From the NCBI GenBank assembly GCA_030144725.1, contig JASKMD010000155.1:456001-520000 (forward strand): a stretch of 64,000 nucleotides of DNA, written 5' to 3'. The notes beneath the pieces are model-generated. The model worked only from the letters and a program-made list of their open reading frames with translations, had not been told where the DNA came from and made no database searches. Shown here piece after piece: positions 36,295-48,129 of this stretch; the first letter of the stretch is position 1; each line of letters opens with the position of its first letter. This DNA comes from Haematococcus lacustris (lineage: Eukaryota > Chlorophyta > Chlorophyceae > Chlamydomonadales > Haematococcaceae). The position numbers and the translations under genes were made by a program.

Positions 36295-36933
36295 TTGGTG
36301 GTGATTGATTGGTTAGAAAGGTGGGCATGGCCCCATCCTAGCACTCTGTGTGTGCTGAAAACATGCAACCTAAACCACTAAGCTAGAACACGAGAGTCTG
36401 GTAGTCACCAATAGACTGAGACCAGTTAGCCTTCTTGCCTGTTTAGCACGGGGGTGTTTTTAATTAGATCTCCTAACCATGATCCCCCCGCCTCCTCTGG
36501 TTCGCCCGGCTTCTTCACTAGCTCAGAACGCTGCCTCTTCCTCTCCCTCTCGCGTTGCTGCTCTTTTAAGGTGCGCCGAGCTACGACAGAGCAGCAGAGC
36601 AGCCGGTGTCGGACGCACGGCGTGCTGCTTTTGCTGAGCCTTCGCATCACCAGCGTATAACGAGGTATGCCTCCATGGCAGACGCTTCACTGCACGCTTC
36701 ACCGCCAGCGGTGGGTCGGAGAGAGATTAGAGTGACACCATGTTCTCCTCATTGAGCCTGACCACCCCCTCCCAGCCCTTCCCCTCTGTCGTATCGTGCT
36801 ATTCCCGCACAGCCTATTCCTGGCAACATAGTTATTTTGTTGATGCAAACAAACATAACCGACAATTTTCGCGTATTTGTGGCGGCTTTGTTTGTTTTCT
36901 ATGGCTAGGAAACAAAAGACGAACCGTGCCTAA
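36295..36933. other. Intergenic, no gene recognised
   Basis: Contains a CTCTTCCTCTCC-like pyrimidine patch near 36535. It may include the 5' region of the minus-strand candidate. Ends at the TAA target site of the Harbinger-like element. Confidence 0.4.
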
Positions 36934-38883
36934 GGCCCCCTTTCCAATGGACTCCGGGCGGAGTTGGAGTCCGCACTTTTTGGAACTGCAACTCCACCCC
37001 TTTCCATTGCTCCGGAGCCCGGAGTCGGAGTCCACTGCAGCCGTAGGAACTTGAAGGATCTGCTGTGTGCTGCGAGATTGCTTGGTGCCGCAATTCCAAA
37101 GCAGTGCCGCAATTCCAAAGCAGCCGCAAATCTAAAGAGCGTCTGACCAGGTTGCCGTGCAGGCGCTACAACCGCGTCAGTGAGAATTGGAAAGAGCTCA
37201 GACCCAACCTCGTCGACGTGGTAGGGCACGCAGCTCGCGAAACAGCGTATCGTTCGCGAATTCACATCTAAAGGTACTGCCCATAATTGTCAATGCACCA
37301 TCACCACCTCCTAGCACCACCCAACAAGCCCCATAACACTTGCGACACCGTAAGACCTTGAGACTGTTGGACAAGCCTCGAGTCTTGAGACATATGCGAC
37401 CTCGAGGCTATGCGACTGTTGGACAAGCCTTGAGACACTGTAACACTCAGACAATTGAGACACTGTGGGACCTTGAAACTGTGAGACTGTTGGACAAACC
37501 GTTTCGTCAATTGTGCATGTGAGCACGCCCCACATTACAACGGCATCACATTACACATGCAAGATAAACCATGCCAACCAGCTATTGCCAAGTCCAATGC
37601 ACGTAAGCACCTTTACTCTGTCCAAAGGGCATGTGTGTAGCACAAGCTACAGCTCTGATGGTGAATCAGGCTGCAGCAGGTACCTGTTGACATAGCTGAA
37701 ATCAACCTGTGTGCCAGGCACATAGCCCTGTGACTGCAAGGCTTACACTTGCCCCTTTGCTGAGGCCGCCACTCATAAATCCTTGCCAGCTGATCCCCAA
37801 TCCTGGCTGAGCATCACCCTGCTGTGTTGCCAGCAACTTGTGAAGCATGGTGAACTAGGGATGCAAGCCAGACTGCAGATGGCATTGGCTGCTCTTGTTG
37901 CAGTTGCCGCATCATCATCTTGCGTCGCAGTTGACTTTGCTGCAGTTGCTGTTGCAGTAGTTGCAGCTGCAGCTGCTCATGTTGCAGCTCTGCCTGAAGC
38001 TGTGCAATGGCGACAAGGTAATGGCAATAGTGACAAGGTAATGGCAACATAGTAACACAACAATATACGCAAGGTGCTCACATAAACTACCTTATGCGGA
38101 CAAGGACGCGCATATGCCACACTACTTGCCTCATGAGTGGGGTTCATCTTGTTGAGCCTGCCCTTCTTGGCGCCGCCCTTCAGATGAGCAATTGTTCCTT
38201 TTGCTGTAGCTTGAAGAAAGCTTCTTGATCACCACCACCTACACATAGCAACAATGGCTGCTTGATGAGCGATCAAGCCATGTTGTGTAAAGATATAGCT
38301 GCCATAGCAACGTCCACCAGCCTTGCCTGTGCGTTTCGAGCCCCACATGTAGATGGCTTGACATCCCCGTTTAATGTAGTCCATTCTGTACAAGGCTTGC
38401 TTCTCCGCCATCATCCTCCCCATCCTCCCCGAGTGCTCCTGGACCACAGCAGCCAGCAAGGTTCCCATCGCGAAACGGTCTTGCCAGCGCTTTGACAATG
38501 AGCTCCGCGAAGAGCTTGTCCTGGCCGTCAGACCACGGGTCCACCACGCGATCGAAGGCTGTTCCCTCCTCCTCTTCCTCCTCCTCATCCGCTTCCTCCT
38601 CCTCCTCCTCCTCCTCCTGCTGCTGTTGAGAGCCCAGCAAAGCACCAAAAAGGTCGGACTCCATTTCCGACTCCGAGCTCCGAGGGGGGGGGGTCTCGGA
38701 GCTCTGGGGGCCTTGCGGAGTCGGTCCGGAGTCGACTCCGTAGCTCTACGGACTCCGTCATTGGAAATGCTCGAGTCGTCGGTTGGGCTACAGAGGACTC
38801 CGCCGCGGACTCCAACTCCGGACTCCAACTCCGGACTCCGGACTCCGGACTCCAACTCCAACTCCGTCATTGGAAAGGGGCCC
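36934..38883. mobile_element. PIF/Harbinger-like non-autonomous element
   Basis: 1950 bp flanked by TAA on both sides (36931-36933 and 38884-38886), the 3-bp TSD typical of PIF/Harbinger. The ends are GGCCCCCTTTCCAATGGAC and, inverted, GGGCCCCTTTCCAATGACGG, each followed by tandem GGAGTT/GGAGTCC hexamers. The interior holds degenerate GAGACTGTTGGACAAGCCT repeats (37340-37505). A minus-strand open frame (about 38370-38664) encodes a Glu-rich run followed by FDRVVDPWSDGQDKLFAELI, without a recognisable DDE transposase. Confidence 0.75.
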
Positions 38884-39489
38884 TAAGGTACTGCTGGAGG
38901 ACTCAGACAGTGACATTTTGGACCGCGACGAGGCACTACAGCCGGACCTCACCGAAGCGGAGCGCAATAGAAAGGTTTCCGGAGAGGCCCGCGCTGCCCG
39001 CGATAGGGACAACACAACCACCACCTCCATGCAACCCACCACCTCCCATCCTGCAACCCACCACCTCCCATCCGCCACCTCCCATCCGTCACCTCCCATC
39101 ATGCAACCCACCACCTCCCATCCGTCACCTTCCCTGCTCCTTGCCCCCATCCAGCGCCACGTCCACTCACCTGCATGCATGAGTGGGCGGCATCGCATCC
39201 ACGGGCAACATTAGCCAGCAGGTGTGAGGCCTAAGCTCATTGACTGTGCACAAACATGACTACGGTGTGCTAGCTAGGGGCCATACAGCAGCTAGGGGCC
39301 GCAACAACAGTCACACCAGCTCAGCAGTGATTCGCCACCAACAATGTGAGCAGCAGTGGGTGCTTTGACATTGCACTTGAACACATGATGCAGATAGTTG
39401 ATGACCTGTGTCTGCACGGCAGTGCGGCAGTGTGTTGCAACACATGACCCAACACTGGATCTTCTGTAGCAAGTCCTGCAGCTGCTTGC
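38884..39489. repeat. CCACCTCCCATCC minisatellite and flanking sequence
   Basis: About seven variable copies of CCACCTCCCATCC/GTCACCTCCCATC occupy about 39020-39130. A short plus-strand frame just left of it (LLEDSDSDILDRDEALQPD, about 38892-38950) could be an exon, but nothing supports it further. Confidence 0.55.
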
Positions 39490-40130
39490 TCATCCGCCCG
39501 TATGGGGGAGCACAGCACATACCTCCCCTACAACCAGGTGTTGTGTCACTGTAAGTGCGGATCTATTGTCTGGGCCCATCCCTATTCTCCTGCCACCACC
39601 CCATCCTCAGGCTGCTTCAGGTTGTTTCAGGCTGAACCTGTGTGTTGGCTTGCCGCTAATGATCCTCTCCACCACCTTGCGGCAAGCCTGCAGCACGGCA
39701 TTGGCACTCCAGCAAACCCGTGTGCCGATGCTGGCGTTGCCAAAGATCACCACCAGCTGCTTGCGTGTCCCCCACCGCTGCTGAGACACATCAGCTGCCT
39801 CCTCCTTGATGTTGCCATTCCACCGCTAAGTGTAGCGGCTGGCTTAGGTCAAGCCACTGTCAAGCCGCACCTGGATCCTGGTTAGCTTGCACCTGTAGGA
39901 AGTGTTCAGTATGCCATCCTCATGCCACACCCCCAGGGCTGCCCTGACTGCTTGGACGGCGTTGATCGTATTGTGGCAACAGGACCGACTGACATATCTT
40001 GTGTCAGGGTTTGCATGCGGCAGCTTTTCAAACAGGCCAATGGCAGGTCAGGTCTACCAAGGCTCAGGTGCATTAGCACTGCTAATATTGAGCATGTTAC
40101 CTCTGTATAGCACGGCTTGTTCTTAGGGGT
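39490..40130 (-). mobile_element. Fanzor-like element copy F, inverted 5' part
   Basis: Minus-strand remnant in order: the RuvC-I-side block (VQAVRAALGVWHEDG ... CKLTRIQVRLDSG, about 39975-39860), a join RWNGNIKEEAADVSQQRW, and RuvC-II KQLVVIFGNASIGT (about 39755) with WSANAVLQACRKVVERI. Relative to copy E, the W-A-E-Q-R region and the adjacent intron-like gap are missing. The left end (39490-39600) resembles 57785-57900. Confidence 0.65.
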
Positions 40131-40169
40131 TTCCCAGCCAAGGCGAGGTTGTGGTTGTAAGGGTGGTTG

Positions 40170-41290
40170 TGCAAATACTGGGTCGAGCTGCACTCCCTGA
40201 GCCTGGATGGGCCGCCCTCACCTGCCCTGCCCCTGCTGCTGCGCACTTACGAGGACATGCAGCTGGTGCACCACCTGCCTGACCCAGGCCCTGCTCCTGA
40301 CCCCCTCCTGCTGCCATGCTGCCTTGCTGCCCCTCCGTGGACCTCCTTGAGTGCCTTGTGTGTATGGCTGCAGTTGGAGGAGTTGTGCGTGAAGTGCCAT
40401 GGGCGTGCCAAGCAGCTGGTGGTCTTCCTTGGCGCAGCTGGCATTGGCACTGGGGGAGGCTGGGGTGCGGATGTGTTGTTGTGGGCCTGCTGCAAGGTGG
40501 TGTGCTAGCCCAGGGGCGCAGGCCAGCGGCGGGGCAGGGTGGTGCTAGTGGATGAGCACCGCACCACCCGGGTCAGCTCAGCAGTGATTGGCCAGCAGCC
40601 CTGTGAGGAGGAGCTGGACCATGATCATACCACCAGGCCTGTGGACTGGAAGCCTGGCAGGCGGAACAACGCCTGCTGCATCCAGCCTGGAGCCAGCAGC
40701 GTGACCAGCCAGTGCGGGGCCTGATGTAAAGCCAGGTAGTGGCACCATGCAAGCCCCCACAGGCCCCATGCAGCAGCCAGGCAGCCACACAGCCATCAGC
40801 CTCAGAGCCTGGGCCCAGCACTCCCAAACCAGCGCCACAGCCAGGCAGGTGGCTGGACAGGGACCGCGATGCAGCGCTGAACATGCAGCGCATTGGGGAG
40901 ATCAGGTGGCGCCCACTGGAGCTGTGCTGGTGGCCACAGCAGGCAGCTCTGCCAGCCAAGGGCAAGGAGTTCCCTGGCCTGGGCTACAAGCGGCTGCGAT
41001 ACAAACCACCAGGGGCACAGCAGCAGCATGGGTAGCAGCAGTAGCTTGATGTGGCATAGTAATGTGTGCACCCTTCTTGAGCTATCATCAGCTCTCACAT
41101 AGTGCATGCAGGTCATGCCAACTTTAGACCATAGCCCTCAGGGTCAGGCAATGGTGTAGATGGTAGGCTCCCATGTGCCATGTGCCATGTGCATGGGAAC
41201 ACTCCACACAGCCCCTGAACACCATTGTGGTCCTTAGTGGCCCCTAGTCATCCGACTAAATTGGAGGCCCTAGTGAGGGACGAGGGGGCT
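40170..41290 (+). mobile_element. Fanzor-like element copy F, sense 3' part with full tail
   Basis: Plus-strand continuation of the copy F locus. It has an intron-like stretch with TGGCTGCAG at 40363-40372, a RuvC-II-like GAAGIGTGGGWGAD block (about 40430-40475), VDEHRTTRVSSAV (about 40547-40587), [25 protein letters not shown] (about 40852-40899), the C-terminus EFPGLGYKRLRYKPP, and the noncoding tail to GAGGGACGAGGGGGCTG at about 41290. Stops and frameshifts (for example near 40506 and 40724) make it nonfunctional. Confidence 0.75.
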
Positions 41291-41665
41291 GTACTTCCTG
41301 AGCCTGGAGGGGCTTCCTTCACCTGCCCTGCCCCTGCTGCTCTACCTTCAGCAAGGTATATCAGGGAGCAAGCAAGCATAGTGGCCGCTCCAGCACACTG
41401 CTGCACTGTGTTGTACGTATTAAGATGGCCTCAGCTGTAAGACCGCGCGGTTTAATTCAGTTGCACATCACTGGCGACGGCACACGAAGCATCTACGTCT
41501 GTGCAAGCAAGCAAGTTCAGGATTTTGCAATGACAAGTGTGAAAACTTGGGCGACAGCTTGCGCACGGCTGAGTTCACATAGCAACACAATTTGCTGTAA
41601 CATCTGCTACGGTAGTTCCTGAAGCTATCCAAGGCTCAACCGGCTTGTCAAGGCTTTACTGCGAT
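41291..41665 (+). promoter_or_regulatory. 5' region of the first secreted-protein gene
   Basis: 41291-41345 repeats sequence seen at 40195-40245 (CTGAGCCTGGA...CTGCCCCTGCTGCT), probably another fragment of the repeat family. The remainder up to the ATG shows no gene and should hold the promoter. Confidence 0.4.
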
Positions 41666-44600
41666 ATGTCAAGACATCGGAGCAGCCGGACTGTACTTGT
41701 CTGTCTTGCCCTCGTAGTCGCCATTGTCCAAGGTAGTGGTGGCTGTCTTGCTCGCAAGGACAGCTACAGTACGCACGTCTCATGCTGCGGTGCTGAGACG
41801 GTGGTTGCCTCCTCGTGCTGCCTGTCGCAGGCTCGAACGACTTGGACCTCAATGTAGGAAACCCTCCCCCCCCCGAGTACATACCCGGGCTCATCACGAT
41901 TGATCCCTTGTCTGCTGTGTAACAGTTCGACCTGCGCGAGCGAATGCTGCTCGACTCTAGCCAACAGAGCTGGGAAAGTGCAGCTGCGTGTGAAGGGTTG
42001 CCCACGGTATACAATTCGGTTTCTGATAAGTTGTCAAGAAGGTGGGCTACTGTAAATCAAAGCACCGTATGCTGGCCAGTGCCTAACACATTGGCTTGTC
42101 CTGGCATCACAGGTGGGGCACTCAGAAGGGTGTATCGTGTGCATTTCGTGATGCAAATGGCTCGCCACTGTATACATGGCCTGTTGCGCCTAGGTGAATT
42201 TGCACAAGTGCCAATACTAAGCAAATGACTTGCATCATGAGGGCAAGTATCAACAAAGTGGGATTGCATGTTTTTGACTGCTGCAGGTGTCTCAGCAGCC
42301 CTAACATCTTTATTGCCAAAGCAGATGCTCTAAACCAGCTGTGGGGTTGGGTGCCTGCCAATGGTTCAGCTGGTTCTTTCTCATACAGCTGCCGCTTTGC
42401 AATGGCAGATGGCCGGCCCATGTATGATTGGATGACGGTCAGTAAGCAACTGCGCATGTTGACCACCAAATGAGCAGTGAATACCTGTGAGAAGCTGCTG
42501 CCCATGGCCATGCCCTGTGCAGGCGCCAGTCTGCCCTGGTACCCCAACACCACTTACTGCTGAGTATGACAATGTAAGCAGTACATGCAGGGAATGTTCC
42601 TTAACATACGACAGCAATGTAACAAGATCGTATCAGCATGACGTGTATTAACCTCTCTTAAATTGGCCTTTATTCTGCAGTCTGGACGGCTATGGGGGTA
42701 CAATGTTGCTGGAGGCCAGTCATGCGCCTTCAAGTCTGCAGCTGGAATGTCCATGCCACTTGCTGCAGCGACATCTGACAAGGTACACACAATCTAACAA
42801 CTGTCGAGGGCACTCCTGCTTAACATTGACATGCACACTGGCTGGCCTGCATCTTCCTGCCCATGCAGAATTCAGCAGCTATTGCTCCCACCTGGTCTCA
42901 AGCGCCGGCCTGTGACTACAAACTGACAGATACAAATGGTGTCCCCGACTCCTTTGGTAGACGCTGGGGGGCGCACGCAGATGGGAGCACCTGCGCTTTC
43001 AAGTCAGCTACAGGCACCCCCTTGCACACCTGGAATACTGCACCTAGGTGAGAACCAGTCTAGCTTCACGGATGGGTGTGGATTGTACATGGTGGCAATG
43101 CAGCTGATTCCGACCTGCCTGATGTTTGCAGGTGTCTGCAAGTCGACCCAGTGACATCCAGTTCTCCACCAGACAGTGAATCACACATATGGGCATCTGA
43201 TGGAAGCTGTGCCTTTAAGGATGCTGCCCTGTCTCCTATCTACACATGGCCCTCAGCACCAAGGTAGCAGCGTGTAACGCTAGAGCCCTGCCAAGTATCG
43301 CTAACAGATGTTGCCCTCCTATCTGGGCGCATGCAGATGTCAGAACCAGCCATCTGTAGGTACAGCAGTACCGGACTTTTCAGGTATGGGACCCACCATG
43401 AAGCTGCTCCACTGCTTGTTTTCAAAGGAGGTTCTGCAATGCTGTAGCCACACTACACGCAGGGAAGCTGTGGGGGTGGGAGTCTGGGTCAGCTTGTGCA
43501 TACCGTACAACTGATGGATCACAGGTCAGCTTTGACCTCCTGCGCCTGTGGGCTCCTGAATCAGAGGTAAGCCTGGTGTCTAGGAATGTCACCATGTTCT
43601 TTCCCTGATCTGGATGGCTCTGGTGGTTACAGACCCCTGGGTCACCACATCACACCGGGCCAGTCACTCGTCATCTGCTGGCTACCTCTGGCTGGTGGTG
43701 GGCTCCTGCGTGCAAGAACACAGTCTCTACCTCGCATGCTGTGGACAAAGTTGACAGCTCGTTGCTCTGGGGATCTGACAGCGGCTCAAGCTGCGCTTTC
43801 AAGTAAGATTGTCTTTACTTTTCATGTGATGCAGACGAGCTAAAATGATGTATAGATGCCGAACAAGTCACTGGCGGCTGCCATTCAAGCTGCATGACTA
43901 TGCACCTATGGATGCAGGGACTCGAACGGAAAGCCACTGCAGCTGTGGGACATCACACCCGTGTGTACCTCAAACACACAAGTTGTACGTGATTCCGTTG
44001 GAAGGTATGTCTAGACGTGGCTTTGTGGCATGTGGTTTGTGCTGGCCGTAGACGACACATCAACAGCTTAACCTGGCCCACTGCTCACTCCTTACAATGC
44101 AATGTGCATGCCCCATCACTGCTCCAGGTCGTGGGGCTGGCAAGATGGACGCTCGTGCCGAGCCACAGGTGCGGCGCCCTCACCCTCATCGAGCCCAGTG
44201 GCAACAAGTACATCAACAATCATGACTTTTACCAGCACACCATCTGGAACGGTTACCAAAACTTGGACTAGCCGGTGAGTGCCATTTGGTCAAGGTATCG
44301 CTATCAGCTGCAGCATTGTGAGCCAAACCCTGACATCATGACATTGTGTGCTGCACTGGGTGGCTACAATGCTGCAGAGGTACCTGCAGTCAAGCAAACC
44401 TGGATCAGGCTGCCACTTGTCCAGATCTGCCTACGATGGACAGTGCTCAGGTTGACAGCACTGGCTATCTGTGGGGTTGCAATGGGGCGTCATCGTGCCG
44501 CTACCGATACAATGGCAAGCTGGTGAGTGTATTGATTGCTTTGCTCTCATTCCTGGGCTTGGCAAATCGAGATCACAATGCGTGTGACGTAGATCTACTA

Positions 44601-45562
44601 TGCGGCACTGCTGACTGGAAACTGGGACCAAACTCCAGCACCGCTGCCAACAGGCTATGGCTGGTTGGACAGTCCCCGCTGTGCTCAGACACCCACATAC
44701 TCCAGCTCGCAGCCAGATGCACAGGTACGGGCTGGTATGCACAATGAAGCAGCATTCCTGAACACCATGCTCTAATGGAAGCTCCTAGGCTAGCTTCTGT
44801 GGCATCACATGTTTTGCTCTTGCTTGCAACAGGGTCGCTTGTGGGGCTACGAAGGAAAGACCTGTGTTTTCAGAGATGGAAAGGTGTGTGAGCCCAGTAG
44901 ATCAGGCTCTGCATAGCCTGTTGCATGAGGGTCATGACATTTGTCGGTGTGTGTCATTTGCCTATTGCATACGCCTGGGACCCTTACACCATGAGATCTG
45001 CTTCCCCGCTGCCCGCTGTGGAAGCACCTGCACGCGAGGACATTGCATATTGCCTGCAGGGCTTCCCCGTGTTCCAGCAGGACCTGGCTGCAGGCAATGT
45101 GGCAAGCTACTACAATGACGGTATGTACCTCGGCATTCCCTGCCACTTTGCATAAGAGCGCTTGCTTAGACTGCAAACATGGGCATTGCAACTCAGGGTG
45201 CTGCTGATGTTGACACTGCAGGCCTGACTTGGGACGCAGCGGCAGCTTGCACCACCTCCCCAAGCTGGAGCACTGCACGCGCTGATGCCGTTGGGCGCTT
45301 TTGGGGGTGGGTGCTGCTGCATTGATTTCCCCATCCCTCGTATGCACATGCCATCAACACAGATCAACACAGATTGTGGGTTGTCGACTTCCTCAGATCT
45401 TCGCTGTTGACTGTTAAATAGGAGCCATGTATTGCATGCAAGCTATGTCAGTGCCTTGATCTGTTTGTTGTGTTCCCTGTACCCCATGCAGGTATGACCC
45501 ACGTGGGTGGACATGTGCTTACAAGACAGCTGCTGGCATGCCAATTTATCCTAGCAGCTGAT
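41666..45562 (+). CDS. Secreted multi-module protein with W-G-W / C-A-F repeats
   Basis: Unrecognised family. ATG 41666 opens a signal peptide (MSRHRSSRTVLVCLALVVAI). Many short exons follow, each flanked by GT and CAG. About eleven modules follow a loose pattern: APxC, an Asn/Asp/Ser-rich spacer, a [R/K]xW-G-[W/Y/x] turn, a [S/T]-C-A-[F/Y] core, then xxGxPLYxW. Examples: WGTQKGVSCAFRDANG, LWGYNVAGGQSCAF, RWGAHADGSTCAF, LWGWESGSACAY, LWGSDSGSSCAFK, SWGWQDGRSC, RLWGYEGKTCVF and, last, YDPRGWTCAYKTAAGMP, ending at TGA near 45562. The first junction (signal peptide to FDLRERMLL, about 41937) and those at about 43400-44290 and 44900-45240 are unresolved. It is the paralogue of the gene at 48130. 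Conserved Cys and Trp suggest a secreted, disulphide-bonded extracellular-matrix or carbohydrate-binding role (inference). Confidence 0.7.
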
Positions 45563-45969
45563 GCTCTGAGGGTGGGACATAGGATTAGTAATGGTAGCAA
45601 TCAGCCAAAGCAAGACCAAGACATGCTGGGGTGTACAAATCTGCAGATAAGCTTGGGGGAAGCATGTGTTCATATGCGACGGCTTGATGAGTGTGTAGCA
45701 GGAGCGTAGGTTGCAATAAACATGGTGGAGCGTGTATGGGGTTAATTCGGCAGTAATCATGTCAACGTTTGACGTCGGTACGATAACACCAACGCTCTGG
45801 GTTGATGCGTGGCGCCCCTTCCTGGCCTGAGTCCGAGCAAAACTACAGGCCAGGGAATAAAAACACATTTTGGGAAGCTGGGTCTAGATGTTGGCATAAT
45901 ACAGTGCTTCTACTTTTGTGACAAAGCGCTGATACATGGCACATGCTACTGCGCATTAGGCTGTCGATT
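45563..45969. other. 3' region of the secreted-protein gene
   Basis: No gene was recognised between the stop and the next Fanzor-like copy. Confidence 0.4.
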
Positions 45970-46650
45970 GCTTTAAGGCCAAAGTACTGAGCACCCTGCA
46001 GCGTCCTGGTACTCCCGGTAGGCAGACTGACAGGTACAACAGGCTGATGGGTCTCGATAGGCATGCCACTGCCGCTGGTTCCAGGTTAGCTTGCACATGT
46101 AGGCCAGTACGCCATTCTCATACCACACCCCCAGGGCTGCCCTGACTGTATGGACGACGCCGCCCATGTGAGTGGCTGGGTTAAGCCTGAACGGCTGCTT
46201 TTCAGCCAGGCCCCAGCCTATGTCAGCTGTTGTGCGCATGCTGCTGCTGCTGCTGGCAGAGGAGCCTGCTCCTCGGCTACTGCTGCCAGAGAGGCCTGAG
46301 GGGCCTGCATGGGGGAGGGGGCATGTGGCATGCACATCCACACTCACTGACCCCTTCAGTCAGGGTTTGTTTATTGAACAAAACCCCCTTTGATGGTACG
46401 CTCGTCTGTTTTAGTGATCCTCTTTGATTGCATGAGGATGTCACGCTGGGCTACAAGGCTGCCTCTGTGGCCTCAGCCAGGTCCAGCTCCCTGCAAACCC
46501 CATGCAATGCCCGGCTATATATCTTGATGAAGTGTGCACCTGATCCAGCAATGGGGGTGTGGATGAGGGGTGGGAAACAGGCTAGCGCCCGGTGACCCTT
46601 GCCCCCGCCTCTGCTCTTGACCATGCCATCGCCTTCGGGTGCAGCGTGCA
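45970..46650 (-). mobile_element. Fanzor-like element copy G, inverted 5' part
   Basis: On the minus strand: N-terminal FPPLIHTPIAGSGAHFIKIY (about 46580-46520) followed by SRALHGV, matching copy E; a Ser-rich linker; DIGWGLAEKQPFRLNPATHM (about 46225-46165); then ALGVWYENG and CKLTWNQRQW. The RuvC-I DPG is replaced. The N-terminal end faces the sense 3' piece to the right. Confidence 0.65.
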
Positions 46651-47030
46651 GCCCCCCCAAGCCCCGGATGCGCCCCCCCTATCCCCACTTCCCCCGCGTG
46701 CCACTACCAAGCCAGCCAGCTTGGATTGGGGAGTGTGGTTCTGAGGCAGGTTCTGATTGTGGCTCTGTGCCAGTTTCTGACTGTGACTCTGACTCCGAGT
46801 CCCTGCAGCGCATTGGGGAGAGCAGGTGGCGCCCACTGGAGCTGTGTTGGTGGCCACAGCAGGTAGCTCTGCCAGCCAAGGGCAACGAGTACCCTGGCCT
46901 GGGCTACAAGCGGCTGCGAGACCGCCCACCCAAGGCCCAGCAGCAGCAGCCTGCTGAGGCACATTCGTGTGTGCCCCCTTCTCGAGCTGTCAACAGCTCA
47001 CAATCAGTGCATGTTTGTCATGCCAAGGTG
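46651..47030 (+). mobile_element. Fanzor-like element copy H, sense 3' part
   Basis: A Pro-rich segment shared with 51290-51420 joins directly to [20 protein letters not shown] (about 46803-46862), then [20 protein letters not shown] and the first 60 bases of the tail (GAGCTGTCAACAGCTCAC). The tail is truncated at about 47027. Confidence 0.7.
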
Positions 47031-47519
47031 CCAGTTAGGTCCCTCCGAGAATATGACCTTTTCTTACCTTGCTTGTCTATCCTGATGCATAGCCCCCAGA
47101 TGTGTCTAGACCTTGTTAGGGTGTGGGTTGAAAGGAACCAAAGCAGTAGGCTGACCTTGAGGCCACGAGCCCCGCCACACCCCTGGTAATCCCAATGCAC
47201 GCCTGCCGGTGGCTGAAGTATGCCCGTCAGGACTCGACGCCCGTCAGGACTCAGCACACATGTGCCCGTGTAGACTCGGACACACTCGACGGCGTTGTGT
47301 GTGTTGTGATGAGTAGTGGCAATGGACTCTTGCATGGTGACATGTTTGTTCTAGCGGTTCTAGCGGTTCATGCTGTGCTTCTCAACTGAAGATGTAACAG
47401 CATGTTGCATGTGACGATGCCGTCGCAATAGTCTCAACACCGCGGGGTGGTGCCCCAGGCTGTGAAGCCTGCAGTGCATCCTTCACCTGCCAATGGTGCA
47501 TGGTGCTGGGAAGGTGAGC
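47031..47519. other. No gene recognised
   Basis: Contains two close copies of CCCGTCAGGACTCRRC (47222-47250) but no supported exon. Confidence 0.35.
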
Positions 47520-47715
47520 ATAGGTGGACCATCTAGACCATAGCGCTTAGAGACCAGGCAATGTTGTGGGTGGTAGGCGACCATGTGCCATGTGCATGGG
47601 AACACTCCACAGAGCCCCTGAACACCATTTGAGTGTCCCTAGTGGTCCTAGTGCTCCCTAGTGGCCCGTCTCACATGGAGGCCCTAGTGAGGGACGAAAG
47701 GTGTGGGGTTATGGA
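47520..47715 (+). mobile_element. Fanzor-like element copy I, solo 3' tail
   Basis: Tail motifs in the usual order: CTAGACCATAGC, CAGGCAATG, GGTAGGCGACCATGTGCCAT, GAACACTCCACAGAGCCCCT, GGTCCTAGTG, and CCCTAGTGAGGGACGAAAGG. No coding part. Followed at 47737-47763 by a CA dinucleotide run. Confidence 0.75.
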
Positions 47716-48129
47716 GGGGGCTGTGGCTGTGCTTTCACACACACACACACATACACACACACACCATGAAATTTAATGACTCATCTTTATAGGCACAGAC
47801 AAAAGTTGACAACAGAAGCTGTCAGGCAGCAACACTTGCCGTGTGATGATGACAGTTGTCGCTTGCAACTCAACACGTCTTGTTCTTCTTTACCGGGTGA
47901 TGCAAGCCGGGCGATGCAAGCCGCACTAATCTGAGCTTCGGAGTCCGAGCTAAACGACGAGCATCGCAGCTTCTTCATATGCTGTGTCGGAGCGCAGTTC
48001 AGAGCAGGCGTGAGTGATTGGTAGAGTGACGGCCTTGAACAAGCATATATGTGCAGCGCATTTGCAGCATTAGTACAGCAGCGTCCACGACAGCTATTGT
48101 AAACCTTGTACATCTTAAGTAACCTTGAC
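47716..48129 (+). promoter_or_regulatory. 5' region of the second secreted-protein gene
   Basis: Holds a (CA)n run (47737-47763). No other gene was supported; presumed promoter and 5' UTR. Confidence 0.35.

Noticed and set aside
38229..38870. 213-residue Arg/Lys/Glu-rich frame as a transposase
   Set aside because: Charged runs come from CTCCTC repeats and GGAGTC arrays; no DDE triad or Myb motif was visible.
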